NCBI GenBank assembly: GCA_902552755.1
Contig: CACDHV010000001.1
Location: 1-64,000 of the forward strand
DNA from: an uncultured Pelagibacteraceae bacterium
GTDB lineage: Bacteria; Pseudomonadota; Alphaproteobacteria; Pelagibacterales; Pelagibacteraceae
Direction: 5' to 3'
DNA: 64,000 nt
Below, piece after piece: positions 39,553 to 49,451 of this stretch. Both the position numbers and the translations under genes were made by a program. The notes under the pieces are model-generated. The model did not search any database. It was not told the DNA's origin and worked only from the letters and a program-made list of their open reading frames with translations. Within the stretch, counting starts at the first letter, position 1, and every line of letters begins with the position of its first letter.

Positions 39553-40928
39553 TTGTATACTTTTTTAGCAAGAACAATTGAGTTAAAAATGAGTAAAAAA
39601 AACATCGATATTAAAAAAAACTGTTCATAATTAATACTAATAATTAAGATTAGGATCACAAAAAAAACATTTATATAGACATTAATCAGTGATTTTACAT
39701 TTCTTTTTATTTTATTAGATCTTAAAATAAATAATAAATACTCTTTAATTAATAAAACGAGGCTTATATATAGCAAATTTTCAAAACCAACTAAAATTAA
39801 GATTAGACAAATTAAAAAAGGAATAACCAATGTAATCTCTAATATTGTGTTAAATTTAATTTTTTTTTTGCCTTCAAAATAAGCAATTAAAATATGGGAT
39901 ATACCTGAAATCCAAGATATTATTAAAAATACTTTAGTTAAATTGAGAATTTGTGTTGAGTATTCATTTTTTAACCAGAAAATTAAAATCTCATCTAGAA
40001 AAGGAAATATTGAAAGTAATAATAAAGGTATTATAAATGAATAGATATTTAATGAGTAATAAAAATTTTTAATTTCTTTACCGGACGATATATCAGGTAA
40101 CAAAACAGCAGCAATACTTTTAGAAAAAATTGTTATCTTTCCAGCAAGTTGATAGGGAATACTATAAATTGCAAGTGCTATTGGACCTAAAAAAAAATTT
40201 ATAAGATACTTATCAACAAAATCATAAATTTGTATGTTTGAATTATGTAGAAAATACCATTTTGAATATTTTCTAATTTTTATTTTAAGATTATAATTCA
40301 AATTTTCTTTAGTCAAAAAATATTTTTTTAGATTTATTAAAATCAATGTTATAGATATTAATTTAATAATTATAGAAATTTTTATTAAATTAGTAAAATC
40401 AGTTTCAATAAATAATAAACTAATTGATGGAATATTGAGAGATAAAGTATAAAAAATAAAATTCCCAATAGACAAAAATTTAAATTTTTTTAGCCCCTGG
40501 AGTATACCTTCAAAAGTGATATAAATTATAGTTATTCCTATTCCTATACTTATTGTTAATAAATAATTTAAATTTTTGAAAAATAAGTTTGACACTAAAC
40601 TCAATCCTACAAGAATACAAAATGTAAAAAATGAAAAAAATAAACTTTTTTTAATTACCAAACTAATATTTTTTCTTTGTGCTAACTCTATTACTACAAT
40701 TTTGTTTAATCCAAAATTAAGTAACAATCCAAATGAAAAAATAAAATGAAAAAAAATGTAGCTACCATAATCAGATTTACCACTTATATTTAGATGAATA
40801 GGTATTGATACTAATGCAACAAAGATGCCAAGAATTGATGGTAATGATAAGATTGAGGTATTTTTTAATAAGTTAAATCTTGTATCAAATTTATTTAATT
40901 GAGATAATTTTAAAAAAAGTTTATTCAT
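39549..40928 (-). CDS. Oligosaccharide flippase family (Wzx-like)
   Basis: Polytopic; 'LKNTSILSLPSILGIFVALVSIPIHLNISGKSDYGSYIF'. Start taken as MNKLFLK at 40928. Confidence 0.8.
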   Translation of the reverse strand: MNKLFLKLSQLNKFDTRFNLLKNTSILSLPSILGIFVALVSIPIHLNISGKSDYGSYIFFHFIFSFGLLLNFGLNKIVVIELAQRKNISLVIKKSLFFSFFTFCILVGLSLVSNLFFKNLNYLLTISIGIGITIIYITFEGILQGLKKFKFLSIGNFIFYTLSLNIPSISLLFIETDFTNLIKISIIIKLISITLILINLKKYFLTKENLNYNLKIKIRKYSKWYFLHNSNIQIYDFVDKYLINFFLGPIALAIYSIPYQLAGKITIFSKSIAAVLLPDISSGKEIKNFYYSLNIYSFIIPLLLLSIFPFLDEILIFWLKNEYSTQILNLTKVFLIISWISGISHILIAYFEGKKKIKFNTILEITLVIPFLICLILILVGFENLLYISLVLLIKEYLLFILRSNKIKRNVKSLINVYINVFFVILILIISINYEQFFLISMFFLLIFNSIVLAKKVYK

Positions 40929-40935
40929 TTTATAA

Positions 40936-41790
40936 ATGACTCTTAAGGTTTTCTTCAACTTAATTAGATACAAAAATTATATAAAAAACTTTATAATTTT
41001 TTTACCCTTATTTCTCAATAATACAAGTTGGAGTGTTTTAAGCTATATTAATTTAATTGGACCAGTAATATTTTTTAGCTTATTGGCCTCATCGATTTAT
41101 ATTATTAATGACATCAGAGATTTAGATTTAGATAAAAAACATATTGAAAAGAAACATAGACCAATACCTAGTGGAAAAATCTCAATCAAATCAGCAAGGT
41201 GGATTTCTTGTGCTTTGGGTCTAATATCATTGTTATATTTTATAATATTTTCAAATACAAAAACCTTGACTTTTGTTCTGGTTTATTTTGTTTTAAATAT
41301 ACTTTACAGTTATTATTTAAAAAAAATCAAATACGTAGATCTTCTCATAATTTCATCTGGTTTTATCATAAGAATTTTCATCGGATCAATTATCTCAAAT
41401 GTTATTCTATCTAATTTTTTGTTACTTCAGATTTTATTCTTTTCAATATTTATTCTCATTTGTAAAAGAAGAGAAAATTATTTCTCATATAGCAGTTCAA
41501 TAAATTCTGTATATTCAATTAAAGAATTAAATATTTTATCTAAATTATTTCTAATTTTAAATATATTAAACTATTTTATATATATTTTTGAAGATGCAAG
41601 GTTTACATATAGTTTATCAATTGAATTTTCGTTTATTATTTTTTCTTTTTTAATCTTTAGGTATTATATTAATACTATGAAGAATATTAATTTTGATCCT
41701 ATCTCTATTTTTTTTGGTGATAAATATTTAGTAATTTTCTCTGGATTTTATTTATTAAATTTTATTTTTGGTTTTTATGGATACTATTAA
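40936..41790 (+). CDS. UbiA-family prenyltransferase; decaprenyl-phosphate phosphoribosyltransferase-like
   Basis: 'NDIRDLDLDKKHIEKKHRPIPSGKIS' UbiA motif; followed by DprE1-like and DprE2-like genes with overlaps. Confidence 0.85.
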   Translation: MTLKVFFNLIRYKNYIKNFIIFLPLFLNNTSWSVLSYINLIGPVIFFSLLASSIYIINDIRDLDLDKKHIEKKHRPIPSGKISIKSARWISCALGLISLLYFIIFSNTKTLTFVLVYFVLNILYSYYLKKIKYVDLLIISSGFIIRIFIGSIISNVILSNFLLLQILFFSIFILICKRRENYFSYSSSINSVYSIKELNILSKLFLILNILNYFIYIFEDARFTYSLSIEFSFIIFSFLIFRYYINTMKNINFDPISIFFGDKYLVIFSGFYLLNFIFGFYGYY

Positions 41791-43093
41791 TTCACCTAAA
41801 ATTCAAAGTTGGGCAAAAGAATACAGCGGTGATTATACGATTTACTACCCAAAAAATATTCAAGATATAAGTTTGATCATTTCAAAAAATAAAAAAATGA
41901 TACCATCTGGCGGCTTTAGAAGTTATGGAGATAGTGCAATTAATAATAAAATTATTAATAGTAAATTTTTGAATAAAATTTTAAATTTTGATGAAAAAAA
42001 AGGTATTTTAAAAGTGCAAGCTGGTATTAGGCTTAAAGATATAATAAACTTTATTATGCCTAAAGGCTGGTTTCTTAGTGTCACGCCTGGAACAAAATAT
42101 GCCACAATTGGGGGATGCATAGCTAGTGACGTTCATGGTAAAGAGCATCACAAACAGGGATGTTTTAGTGAGAGTTTAATTAAAATAAAATTATTAATCA
42201 ATGAAGATGAGATTGTTGAATTTGATAAAAAAACTAATCCTGATTTATTTAAGGCAACTTGTGGAGGAATGGGGCTGACAGGGTTTATAGTTGAGGCAGA
42301 AATCAAATGTATAAAAATTAATTCTTCACAGATTAATTACAAAAAAGTATTAAATAATAATTTAGAAGATCTTTTTTTATGTTTTGAAGACTACAATAAT
42401 TATAATTACTCAGTTGCGTGGATAGATACTATAAAAAAAAATAATAATTATAAGTCAATTTTTACCTGTGGAAATTTTTCGGATAGTCAGGATTTATTTT
42501 CAACTAATAAAAAAAAATTTAAAATTCATATTCCTTTAAAATTAAAAATCGTAAATATATTCACAACAAAATTATTTAATAATTTTTACTTTTTTATTAA
42601 TAAATTTACGAAAAAAGAGGGATATATAAACTATGATAAATTTTTTTATCCATTAGATAACATTCAAAACTGGTATAAACTTTATGGAAAAAATGGCTTC
42701 ATTCAATACCAATTAATTGTGCCTAAAAAAAACGGCAAAGAGGCTATTTTAAAGATTTTAAATTATTTGAATAAAACTAAAAATTTATCATCCTTAGCTG
42801 TTATGAAGTTACATGGTAAAAAGAATGACAATTTCTTATCATTTCCAATTGAGGGCTATAGTTTAGCGATGGATTTTCCCTATTCTAGTAAAATTATTAA
42901 AATATTACATAATATAGATGATATAGTCTTAAAATTTGGAGGAAGAGTATACTTGACTAAAGACAGTATATTGAGAGATATAAATTTTAAAAAATTTTAC
43001 CCAAATTTCTTCGAAATTAACAATGTAATTAAAAAATATAAAATATTTAAATTTTGCTCATTTCAGTCTTCTAGAATAAGGATTAATGACTAA
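41777..43093 (+). CDS. FAD-binding oxidase, decaprenylphosphoryl-ribose 2'-oxidase (DprE1)-like
   Basis: 'IPSGGFRSYGDSAIN', 'TIGGCIASDVHGKEHHKQGCFSESL', 'ATCGGMGLTGFI'. ORF 41768..43093; MDTINSPK start preferred. Confidence 0.88.
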   Translation: MDTINSPKIQSWAKEYSGDYTIYYPKNIQDISLIISKNKKMIPSGGFRSYGDSAINNKIINSKFLNKILNFDEKKGILKVQAGIRLKDIINFIMPKGWFLSVTPGTKYATIGGCIASDVHGKEHHKQGCFSESLIKIKLLINEDEIVEFDKKTNPDLFKATCGGMGLTGFIVEAEIKCIKINSSQINYKKVLNNNLEDLFLCFEDYNNYNYSVAWIDTIKKNNNYKSIFTCGNFSDSQDLFSTNKKKFKIHIPLKLKIVNIFTTKLFNNFYFFINKFTKKEGYINYDKFFYPLDNIQNWYKLYGKNGFIQYQLIVPKKNGKEAILKILNYLNKTKNLSSLAVMKLHGKKNDNFLSFPIEGYSLAMDFPYSSKIIKILHNIDDIVLKFGGRVYLTKDSILRDINFKKFYPNFFEINNVIKKYKIFKFCSFQSSRIRIND

Positions 43094-43820
43094 AAAAACT
43101 GTTGCAATAATTGGTGCTACTTGCGATTTAGGCTTTGAGTTATCAAAAATATATGCCAAAAATAACTACGATTTAATTATTATTTCAAGAGATAAAGAAA
43201 AAAATTCAAATCTTAAAAATTTAATTGAAAGTTTAAGCAAAAATACCAAAGTTTCTAGTTATGAATTGGATATATTAGATTTAGAAACTCATTCAAAAGT
43301 TTATAATTTAATAGAAAAACCTATTGATGGAGTTATTTCTTTAATTGGAGAGACACATAATGTAAGGTCTATAAAAGATCAAAAATTTATAAGTATAATT
43401 AATACCAATTACACCTATTTAGTAAATTTTTTAACTTTTTTTCTTAATGATTTTGAGACCAATAATAAGGGTTTTTTAATTTGTTTATCTTCAGTTGCAG
43501 GCCTAAGAGGAAGGAAAAAAAATTTCATCTATGGTAGTGCAAAAGCAGCGTTGATAACATTTTTATCTGGCTCAAGAAATTATTATAACAATTCAAATTT
43601 ATTTCTAATGACAGTACTGCCTGGTTTTATAAATAATAAAGGAAGTAAATTAAATAATTTAGAAAAATTACTAGCAATTGATCCATCTTCTCTTGCAAAT
43701 AAGATATTTGTTGCTCATCAACAAAAAAAAGAAGTAATTTATTCTAGCTTCATATGGAGGATGATAATGTTTACTATTTCATTGTTGCCAACTATAATAT
43801 TTAAAAGGCTTAAATTTTAA
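43086..43820 (+). CDS. SDR oxidoreductase, DprE2-like (decaprenylphosphoryl-2-keto-pentose reductase)
   Basis: 'IIGATCDLGFELSKIYAKNNYDLIIISRD', 'YGSAKAALITFLSGSRN', 'TVLPGFINNK'; overlaps the DprE1-like gene by 8 nt. Confidence 0.82.
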   Translation: MTKKTVAIIGATCDLGFELSKIYAKNNYDLIIISRDKEKNSNLKNLIESLSKNTKVSSYELDILDLETHSKVYNLIEKPIDGVISLIGETHNVRSIKDQKFISIINTNYTYLVNFLTFFLNDFETNNKGFLICLSSVAGLRGRKKNFIYGSAKAALITFLSGSRNYYNNSNLFLMTVLPGFINNKGSKLNNLEKLLAIDPSSLANKIFVAHQQKKEVIYSSFIWRMIMFTISLLPTIIFKRLKF

Positions 43821-44674
43821 TTTGTTATTATTTTGAAAATTTTTTTAATGAGATTGTAGGGATAAAATATAATATAACATAAAAATAATCTAAAATTAAG
43901 ATCTTTAAGATTAAATATTTTAAATAATAAAAAATAATATGATCCATAAGCATACAACTTGCTTAGATTATTGTTTTGTAAAAAATTTAGAAAATACTTC
44001 TGGTTTTCTTTCCATGATTTTTTTTGTGTATTTCTATTTTCTTCAAAAGCTTCAAAATCATTATCAAATTTGATTACATTTATATGTTTAAATAAATTAA
44101 TTTTTTTTAAATTTAAAGCTTCGCTCGCTGCAATATAAAAGTTTTCAATTATTCCCCAATCGTATTGGTTGTAACTTGATATAATTTTTTTAAAGTTCAA
44201 AGCTGTTTTTTTGTTTATTTTAAATATAATTAAATCAATTCCATAATGTGGCCAAAAATTATTTTTTATAATTCCATTAGAAATATGGGTATTTGGATAA
44301 ACTAACGCGCAATATTCATCTAACTTAATTTTTGAAACAATTTCAAACAGTTTACTGGGAACAATAATATCGGCAGTTGAAAATATTAAATATTGATATT
44401 CATTAGTTGTAAATTCGTCTAAAGCGTTATCTAACATTAATTTATTTGAATACTTTTTATTATTAGGTAAGGATGTTCTTGGTATATTTTTGTATTTTTT
44501 TTTTATTTTTTTTTTATCAACAATATCCTTAACATTTGCTTCATCAAACTGCGTTAAACTCAGAGTAATATCAAAATCTAAACAATTTAAAGAGTCCATA
44601 AACATATTTTGATAAAAGTCGTTTACTTTAGATTTTCCAAAAGGTCTAAAAGATACAATCCACAATGCTGACAT
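43817..44674 (-). CDS. Hypothetical protein, possibly a nucleotide-diphospho-sugar transferase fold
   Basis: 285 aa; 'YLIFSTADIIVPSKLFEIV' could be a degenerate GT-A DxD region; otherwise no recognised family. Confidence 0.4.
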   Translation of the reverse strand: MSALWIVSFRPFGKSKVNDFYQNMFMDSLNCLDFDITLSLTQFDEANVKDIVDKKKIKKKYKNIPRTSLPNNKKYSNKLMLDNALDEFTTNEYQYLIFSTADIIVPSKLFEIVSKIKLDEYCALVYPNTHISNGIIKNNFWPHYGIDLIIFKINKKTALNFKKIISSYNQYDWGIIENFYIAASEALNLKKINLFKHINVIKFDNDFEAFEENRNTQKKSWKENQKYFLNFLQNNNLSKLYAYGSYYFLLFKIFNLKDLNFRLFLCYIIFYPYNLIKKIFKIITN

Positions 44675-44786
44675 TTATTAATTTATATTCATTTTATTTT
44701 ATACTTCTATAAATTTATAAATAATAAAAATAAAAAATATATAATTTTATCTTGTTTATAAAATAAAATATAATAAAACGTTTCTT

Positions 44787-45779
44787 ATGAAAATCTTAGT
44801 TGCAGGCGCAGGTGGTTTCATTGGTGGTCATTTGGTAAAGAATTTATATGATGAGGGACATGAAGTAATTTGTGCTGATTTAAAGCCATTGGAATATTGG
44901 TTTTATTTATCAAATAAAACAAAAAATTTTTCTTTAGATTTAAAAGAGTATGAAAACTGTTTAAAAGTAACAGAGGGGGTTGAGTATATTTATAACATGG
45001 CATGCAACATGGGCGGTATGGGATTTATAGAAAATAATAAAGCCGAGTGTATGCTTTCAGTTCTTATTAATACAAACCTACTAAGATCATGTTTAGAAAA
45101 TTCAGTTAAAAGGTATTTTTTTTCGTCAAGCGCATGCGTATACAATGCTTCCAAACAAAAAAAAACTTTTGTTGACGGTTTAAAAGAAGTTGATGCTTAC
45201 CCAGCAGATCCTGAAGATGGTTACGGCTGGGAAAAGCTTTTTAGTGAAAGAATGTGCAGGCATTTTAGTGAGGATTTTGGTTTAGAAACTAGAGTTATAA
45301 GGTATCATAATGTTTATGGTCCTGAAGGAACATATGATGGAGGAAGAGAAAAGGCACCAGCTGCTTTATGCAGAAAAGTTGCACATGCAAAACTGCAAAA
45401 CTTAAAAAAAATTGACGTCTGGGGTGATGGAGAACAAACAAGAAGTTTTATGTATATCGATGATTGTATTTATGGGACAAAATTGATTTTTAATTCTAAT
45501 TCATCTCAAGTTTATAACCTTGGAAGCGATGAGCAGGTATCTATAAATCAAATGATTGATATGATTGAGAAAATTGCAGGTTATAAAGTTGAAAAAAATT
45601 TTCAGCTTGATAAACCAAAAGGTGTAAGGGGAAGATCAAGTGATAATCAAAAAATTAGTACTGATTTTAATTGGAAACCAAATATGAAATTATATGATGG
45701 ATTAGAAATAACTTACAAATGGATCTATGATCAGTTGACCTCTGGCGAAAATACAAAAAAATTTACTCGAGGATATTAA
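44787..45779 (+). CDS. NAD-dependent epimerase, GDP-mannose 3,5-epimerase-like
   Basis: 'VAGAGGFIGGHLVKNL', 'NMACNMGGMGFIENNKA', 'YGWEKLFSERMCRHF', 'RYHNVYGPEGTYDGGREKAPAALCRKVA'. Confidence 0.85.
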   Translation: MKILVAGAGGFIGGHLVKNLYDEGHEVICADLKPLEYWFYLSNKTKNFSLDLKEYENCLKVTEGVEYIYNMACNMGGMGFIENNKAECMLSVLINTNLLRSCLENSVKRYFFSSSACVYNASKQKKTFVDGLKEVDAYPADPEDGYGWEKLFSERMCRHFSEDFGLETRVIRYHNVYGPEGTYDGGREKAPAALCRKVAHAKLQNLKKIDVWGDGEQTRSFMYIDDCIYGTKLIFNSNSSQVYNLGSDEQVSINQMIDMIEKIAGYKVEKNFQLDKPKGVRGRSSDNQKISTDFNWKPNMKLYDGLEITYKWIYDQLTSGENTKKFTRGY

Positions 45780-45801
45780 TTTTTTATATTTTTAAAAATT
45801 A

Positions 45802-47061
45802 ATGATAGATTTAAAAGAAAAACTTTTATTATCTTTTCCTTCCTTATTAATCGCTTTTATACCTTTATTTCTTATAAGTGGTCCATTTTTAAGTGATTTA
45901 AGTGTTCTTTTAGTAAGTATTTTTTTTTTAGTAAATATTTTTATACATAAAAATTATCATTTTTTTAATAATTCATTTTTTAAAATTTTTTTAATTTTTT
46001 TTTTATATTTAGTAATAAATAGTATGATAAAATATTATGACTTTAATAATATAAGATCTTCCATCAGTTATATCCGCTTTGGTATTTTTTCACTAGCTGT
46101 AATATATTTTTTGGAAAAAAAACCAGTATTACTAAAATGGTTATTTTTTGTGTTTGTCTTTTGTTTTATTCTTTTAATTATTGACGGATTTATTCAATAC
46201 TTTTTCAAAGAAAATATAATTGGTAACCCTGTTGATCAGGAGAGCTATAGAATAATGTTCTTATTTAATGATGAGTATATCTTAGGAAGTTTTTTAAGCA
46301 GAATGTATCCAATCTTCCTAGGAATTACATTTTATCTATACAAAGATAGAAAAAATTTTATTATTTTTATTTCTTTTTTATTTATTTTAATAGAAACTCT
46401 TATTTTCTTAAGTGGAGAAAGAGTTGCCTTTTTTTTCAACACTCTTGCAGCATTATTTATAATATTAATGATTAAAGATTTTAAAAGGATCAGACTTGTA
46501 ACTCTTTTGATATCTTTTATTGCTATTATTTTGATATCATTTCACGACAACTCTGCAAAATATAGAATTTGGGACCAAACTATAAAACAGCTTGGGATTC
46601 AATCTTCAAAAATGAATATGTTTTCTGTAACTCATGAAAGTCATTACAATTCTGCATACAAAATGTATTTAGATAACAAATTATTAGGTATAGGCATAAG
46701 AAATTATAGAAACTTTTGCAATGATGAAAGATATCAAACGAGTGAGAATTCTTGCACTACTCACCCTCATAATACTTATATTCAAATTCTTTCAGAGACA
46801 GGTTTAATAGGGGCATCTTTTGCAATTATTTTCTTTTTTTATTTTATTTTTAAAATGTTTTACCATTTAAGAGGAGCACTTTTTAAAAAGGAATATTATT
46901 TTAATGATTATGAAATATGTATGCTGGCCGCAATACTTATTACAATTTGGCCTCTTGCACCCAGTGGTAATTTCTTTAATAATTGGTTATCAATTGTATA
47001 TTACTTTCCAGTGGGATTTTTTCTATGGAGTATAAAAAATAAATCAACAAAATCATCTTAA
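45802..47061 (+). CDS. O-antigen ligase family membrane protein (WaaL-like)
   Basis: Polytopic; 'LGIGIRNYRNFCNDERYQTSENSCTTHPHNTYIQILSETGLIG' ligase loop with HPHNTY motif. Confidence 0.88.
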   Translation: MIDLKEKLLLSFPSLLIAFIPLFLISGPFLSDLSVLLVSIFFLVNIFIHKNYHFFNNSFFKIFLIFFLYLVINSMIKYYDFNNIRSSISYIRFGIFSLAVIYFLEKKPVLLKWLFFVFVFCFILLIIDGFIQYFFKENIIGNPVDQESYRIMFLFNDEYILGSFLSRMYPIFLGITFYLYKDRKNFIIFISFLFILIETLIFLSGERVAFFFNTLAALFIILMIKDFKRIRLVTLLISFIAIILISFHDNSAKYRIWDQTIKQLGIQSSKMNMFSVTHESHYNSAYKMYLDNKLLGIGIRNYRNFCNDERYQTSENSCTTHPHNTYIQILSETGLIGASFAIIFFFYFIFKMFYHLRGALFKKEYYFNDYEICMLAAILITIWPLAPSGNFFNNWLSIVYYFPVGFFLWSIKNKSTKSS

Positions 47062-48702
47062 TATAATTTTATAGTTACCAATTTTCTTAATTATTAAATC
47101 ACCTTTCACATCATGAGTACATGGAGATGGAGAATAAAAGCATAACTCTTTTTTCATTGGTGTATAATAAAATTCTTTACTAGAGTTTAAAAATTTTACT
47201 CTTTTGTATTCAATAACTTTATTTGTATTATTACTGTAAATATTAATCCAGGGTTTAGAATTATCCTGCTCTAACTTATCAAATATTCTATCTAAATTTT
47301 TATAGGATATTAAAATAATTATTATACCCACAACTGATTTAAATAATATTTCAAAATTTTTTATATCAAATCTCCTGATAAGAATTATTGATGAAAGAAT
47401 AATAGTACTTATTAAAAAACCTGAACCAAATCTATAAACAGGAAACTTTATAAACCATATAAAACAAAAAATTAAATTTATATATAGTACTAATTTCAAT
47501 TCTTTACTTAAATTGAATTTTATGCCTTTCTTATTAAAGAAAATTATTAAAAAAGAGAAAATAACCAAAAGAATTGTTATTTTTTTCAAAATAAAATTTA
47601 AATGGTTGCTTGACCAAGTTCCCAGCCAATTAAAATTTTTGACATATTCATCAATTTTGAAATTATTATTCGAGTCAGGATAACCTTTAGCCCATCCCTC
47701 AGAGATCAAATCAAGATTTGTATTATAATTCCAAGAAACTCCATCAACACATGTAAGATCAACTGGATAGATAAAACAACCAGAAATTAAAAAATTTTTA
47801 AATAACCAAAGAATAAATATCAAACATAAAAAAAATTTATACTTATAATTTTTATTAAAATCTTTAAATGACATTAAAATTATTGTTATAATTAATAAAA
47901 TTACAAGTGAGTAAATAATTTTAATCATAAAAAGATAAAGAGATATTAATAAGATAATATTGATAGTATTCGATCTATCGTTGTTATTTCTTAAATACAA
48001 AATTATGATGTGAGAAATTAATATGAAGTAAAGCATATGAGCATTATCATCATTTCCAAATTCACTAAACCTGTTCATATCTACAGCTATAGATATTGCA
48101 AAAAATATTGATAAAATTTTAATTTCTTTAGACGAATTTTTGTCAATTGATAATTTTAAAAAATAAATTAAAGATGCGGCAAATAAAATTAAGTTTGGAA
48201 AAAATATAGCTTTATCTTTAAATAATGAATTATTAAAAACTGCAGATAAATATTGAAGAAAAGAAGTTAATCCAAACCTTGAATTTAAATTATTTAAACC
48301 AATAATAATTTTGTTTTCATTAATATTGCTTATAAATGGTAGGTGATAGAGACCCGCATCTGGTCTATTGATATTTTCGTATACTCCAGTGATAAAAGCT
48401 ATAGTTGAAAGAATAAATATTACTATTAATTCTCTTCTTAAATACTTCAGATTTTTGAAAATTAGTAAAAAACCTACTAAAAAGATTATATCCCCAACAA
48501 TTATATTAATAGGTAAAAAAAAATTTAATAGTAAAGATATTGATCCTAAGAAAAAACATCCAAATATTATATCTAGACTTATACATGACGCTTTAATACA
48601 AAAAAAATCCGTAAACGATTTTCCATAGCTTATAATTATTGTTGATGTGGTAAGAATAAAAATGTAGAAAATAATAATGTTTAATAAATCGATCAAATGC
48701 AA
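47053..48702 (-). CDS. Large multi-pass membrane protein (LIC_10190-like / GT-C-like)
   Basis: 549 aa, multiple TM segments, 'NRPDAGLYHLPFISNINENKIIIGLNNLNSRFG'. TTG start. Confidence 0.6.
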   Translation of the reverse strand: MHLIDLLNIIIFYIFILTTSTIIISYGKSFTDFFCIKASCISLDIIFGCFFLGSISLLLNFFLPINIIVGDIIFLVGFLLIFKNLKYLRRELIVIFILSTIAFITGVYENINRPDAGLYHLPFISNINENKIIIGLNNLNSRFGLTSFLQYLSAVFNNSLFKDKAIFFPNLILFAASLIYFLKLSIDKNSSKEIKILSIFFAISIAVDMNRFSEFGNDDNAHMLYFILISHIIILYLRNNNDRSNTINIILLISLYLFMIKIIYSLVILLIITIILMSFKDFNKNYKYKFFLCLIFILWLFKNFLISGCFIYPVDLTCVDGVSWNYNTNLDLISEGWAKGYPDSNNNFKIDEYVKNFNWLGTWSSNHLNFILKKITILLVIFSFLIIFFNKKGIKFNLSKELKLVLYINLIFCFIWFIKFPVYRFGSGFLISTIILSSIILIRRFDIKNFEILFKSVVGIIIILISYKNLDRIFDKLEQDNSKPWINIYSNNTNKVIEYKRVKFLNSSKEFYYTPMKKELCFYSPSPCTHDVKGDLIIKKIGNYKIILR

Positions 48703-49410
48703 AAAAAATTTAAGATTTCAGTTTTAATACCTTGTTATAACGAGGAAAATACTATTAGCCAAGTTATAATAAAAGTAGAAACTGCAATAAAAAAATTAGA
48801 TTTAGATTACGAAATAATTGTAGTAGATGACAAGTCAACAGATAAATCATTAGAAATAATTACAGAACATAAAGATCAAAATAGAGTAAAATTATTTTCG
48901 CATGAAACTAATAAAGGAAAAGGGGCTGCAATAGCAACTGGTTTAAAATCTGTAAAAGGCGAGCTCGTTTTAATTCAAGATGCTGATTTGGAATATGATC
49001 CAGAAGATTATCAAAAATTATTATTACCATTTTATGAAACTGATGCTGATGTTGTATATGGTTCAAGATTTCTAGGTGGAGGTAAGTATGTCAGGATACA
49101 TTTTTTTTGGCATTATCTTGCAAATAAAATTTTAACTTTTTTGTGTAATTTAATGACTAATCTTAATTTAACAGATATGGAAACTGGTTATAAATTATTT
49201 AAAACAGAAAAAATTAAAGATATAGAAATTAAAGAAAAAAGTTTTGGTTTTGAGCCAGAAATCACAATAAAATTGTCTAAAAAAAAATTAAAATTTTTTG
49301 AAGTTCCGGTAACTTATAATGGAAGAAATTATAATGAGGGTAAAAAAATAGGTCTCAAAGACGCTTTTATCGCAGTATATTGTATTTTTAAGTACTCATT
49401 TAAAAGTTAA
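48697..49410 (+). CDS. Family 2 glycosyltransferase (polyprenyl-phosphate hexose synthase-like)
   Basis: 'SVLIPCYNEENTISQVI', 'VVDDKSTDKS', 'NKGKGAAIATGLKSVKGELVLIQDADLEYDPEDY'. Confidence 0.92.
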   Translation: MQKKFKISVLIPCYNEENTISQVIIKVETAIKKLDLDYEIIVVDDKSTDKSLEIITEHKDQNRVKLFSHETNKGKGAAIATGLKSVKGELVLIQDADLEYDPEDYQKLLLPFYETDADVVYGSRFLGGGKYVRIHFFWHYLANKILTFLCNLMTNLNLTDMETGYKLFKTEKIKDIEIKEKSFGFEPEITIKLSKKKLKFFEVPVTYNGRNYNEGKKIGLKDAFIAVYCIFKYSFKS

Positions 49411-49451
49411 AAGATATTTACAATAATAATTTTTTTGATTATAAGCCTCTT

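Noticed and set aside
44675-44786. Sigma-70-like promoter upstream of the GME-like gene (TTGTTT…TATAAT)
   Set aside because: The two boxes are only ~11 nt apart and the region is almost all A/T, so chance matches are expected.
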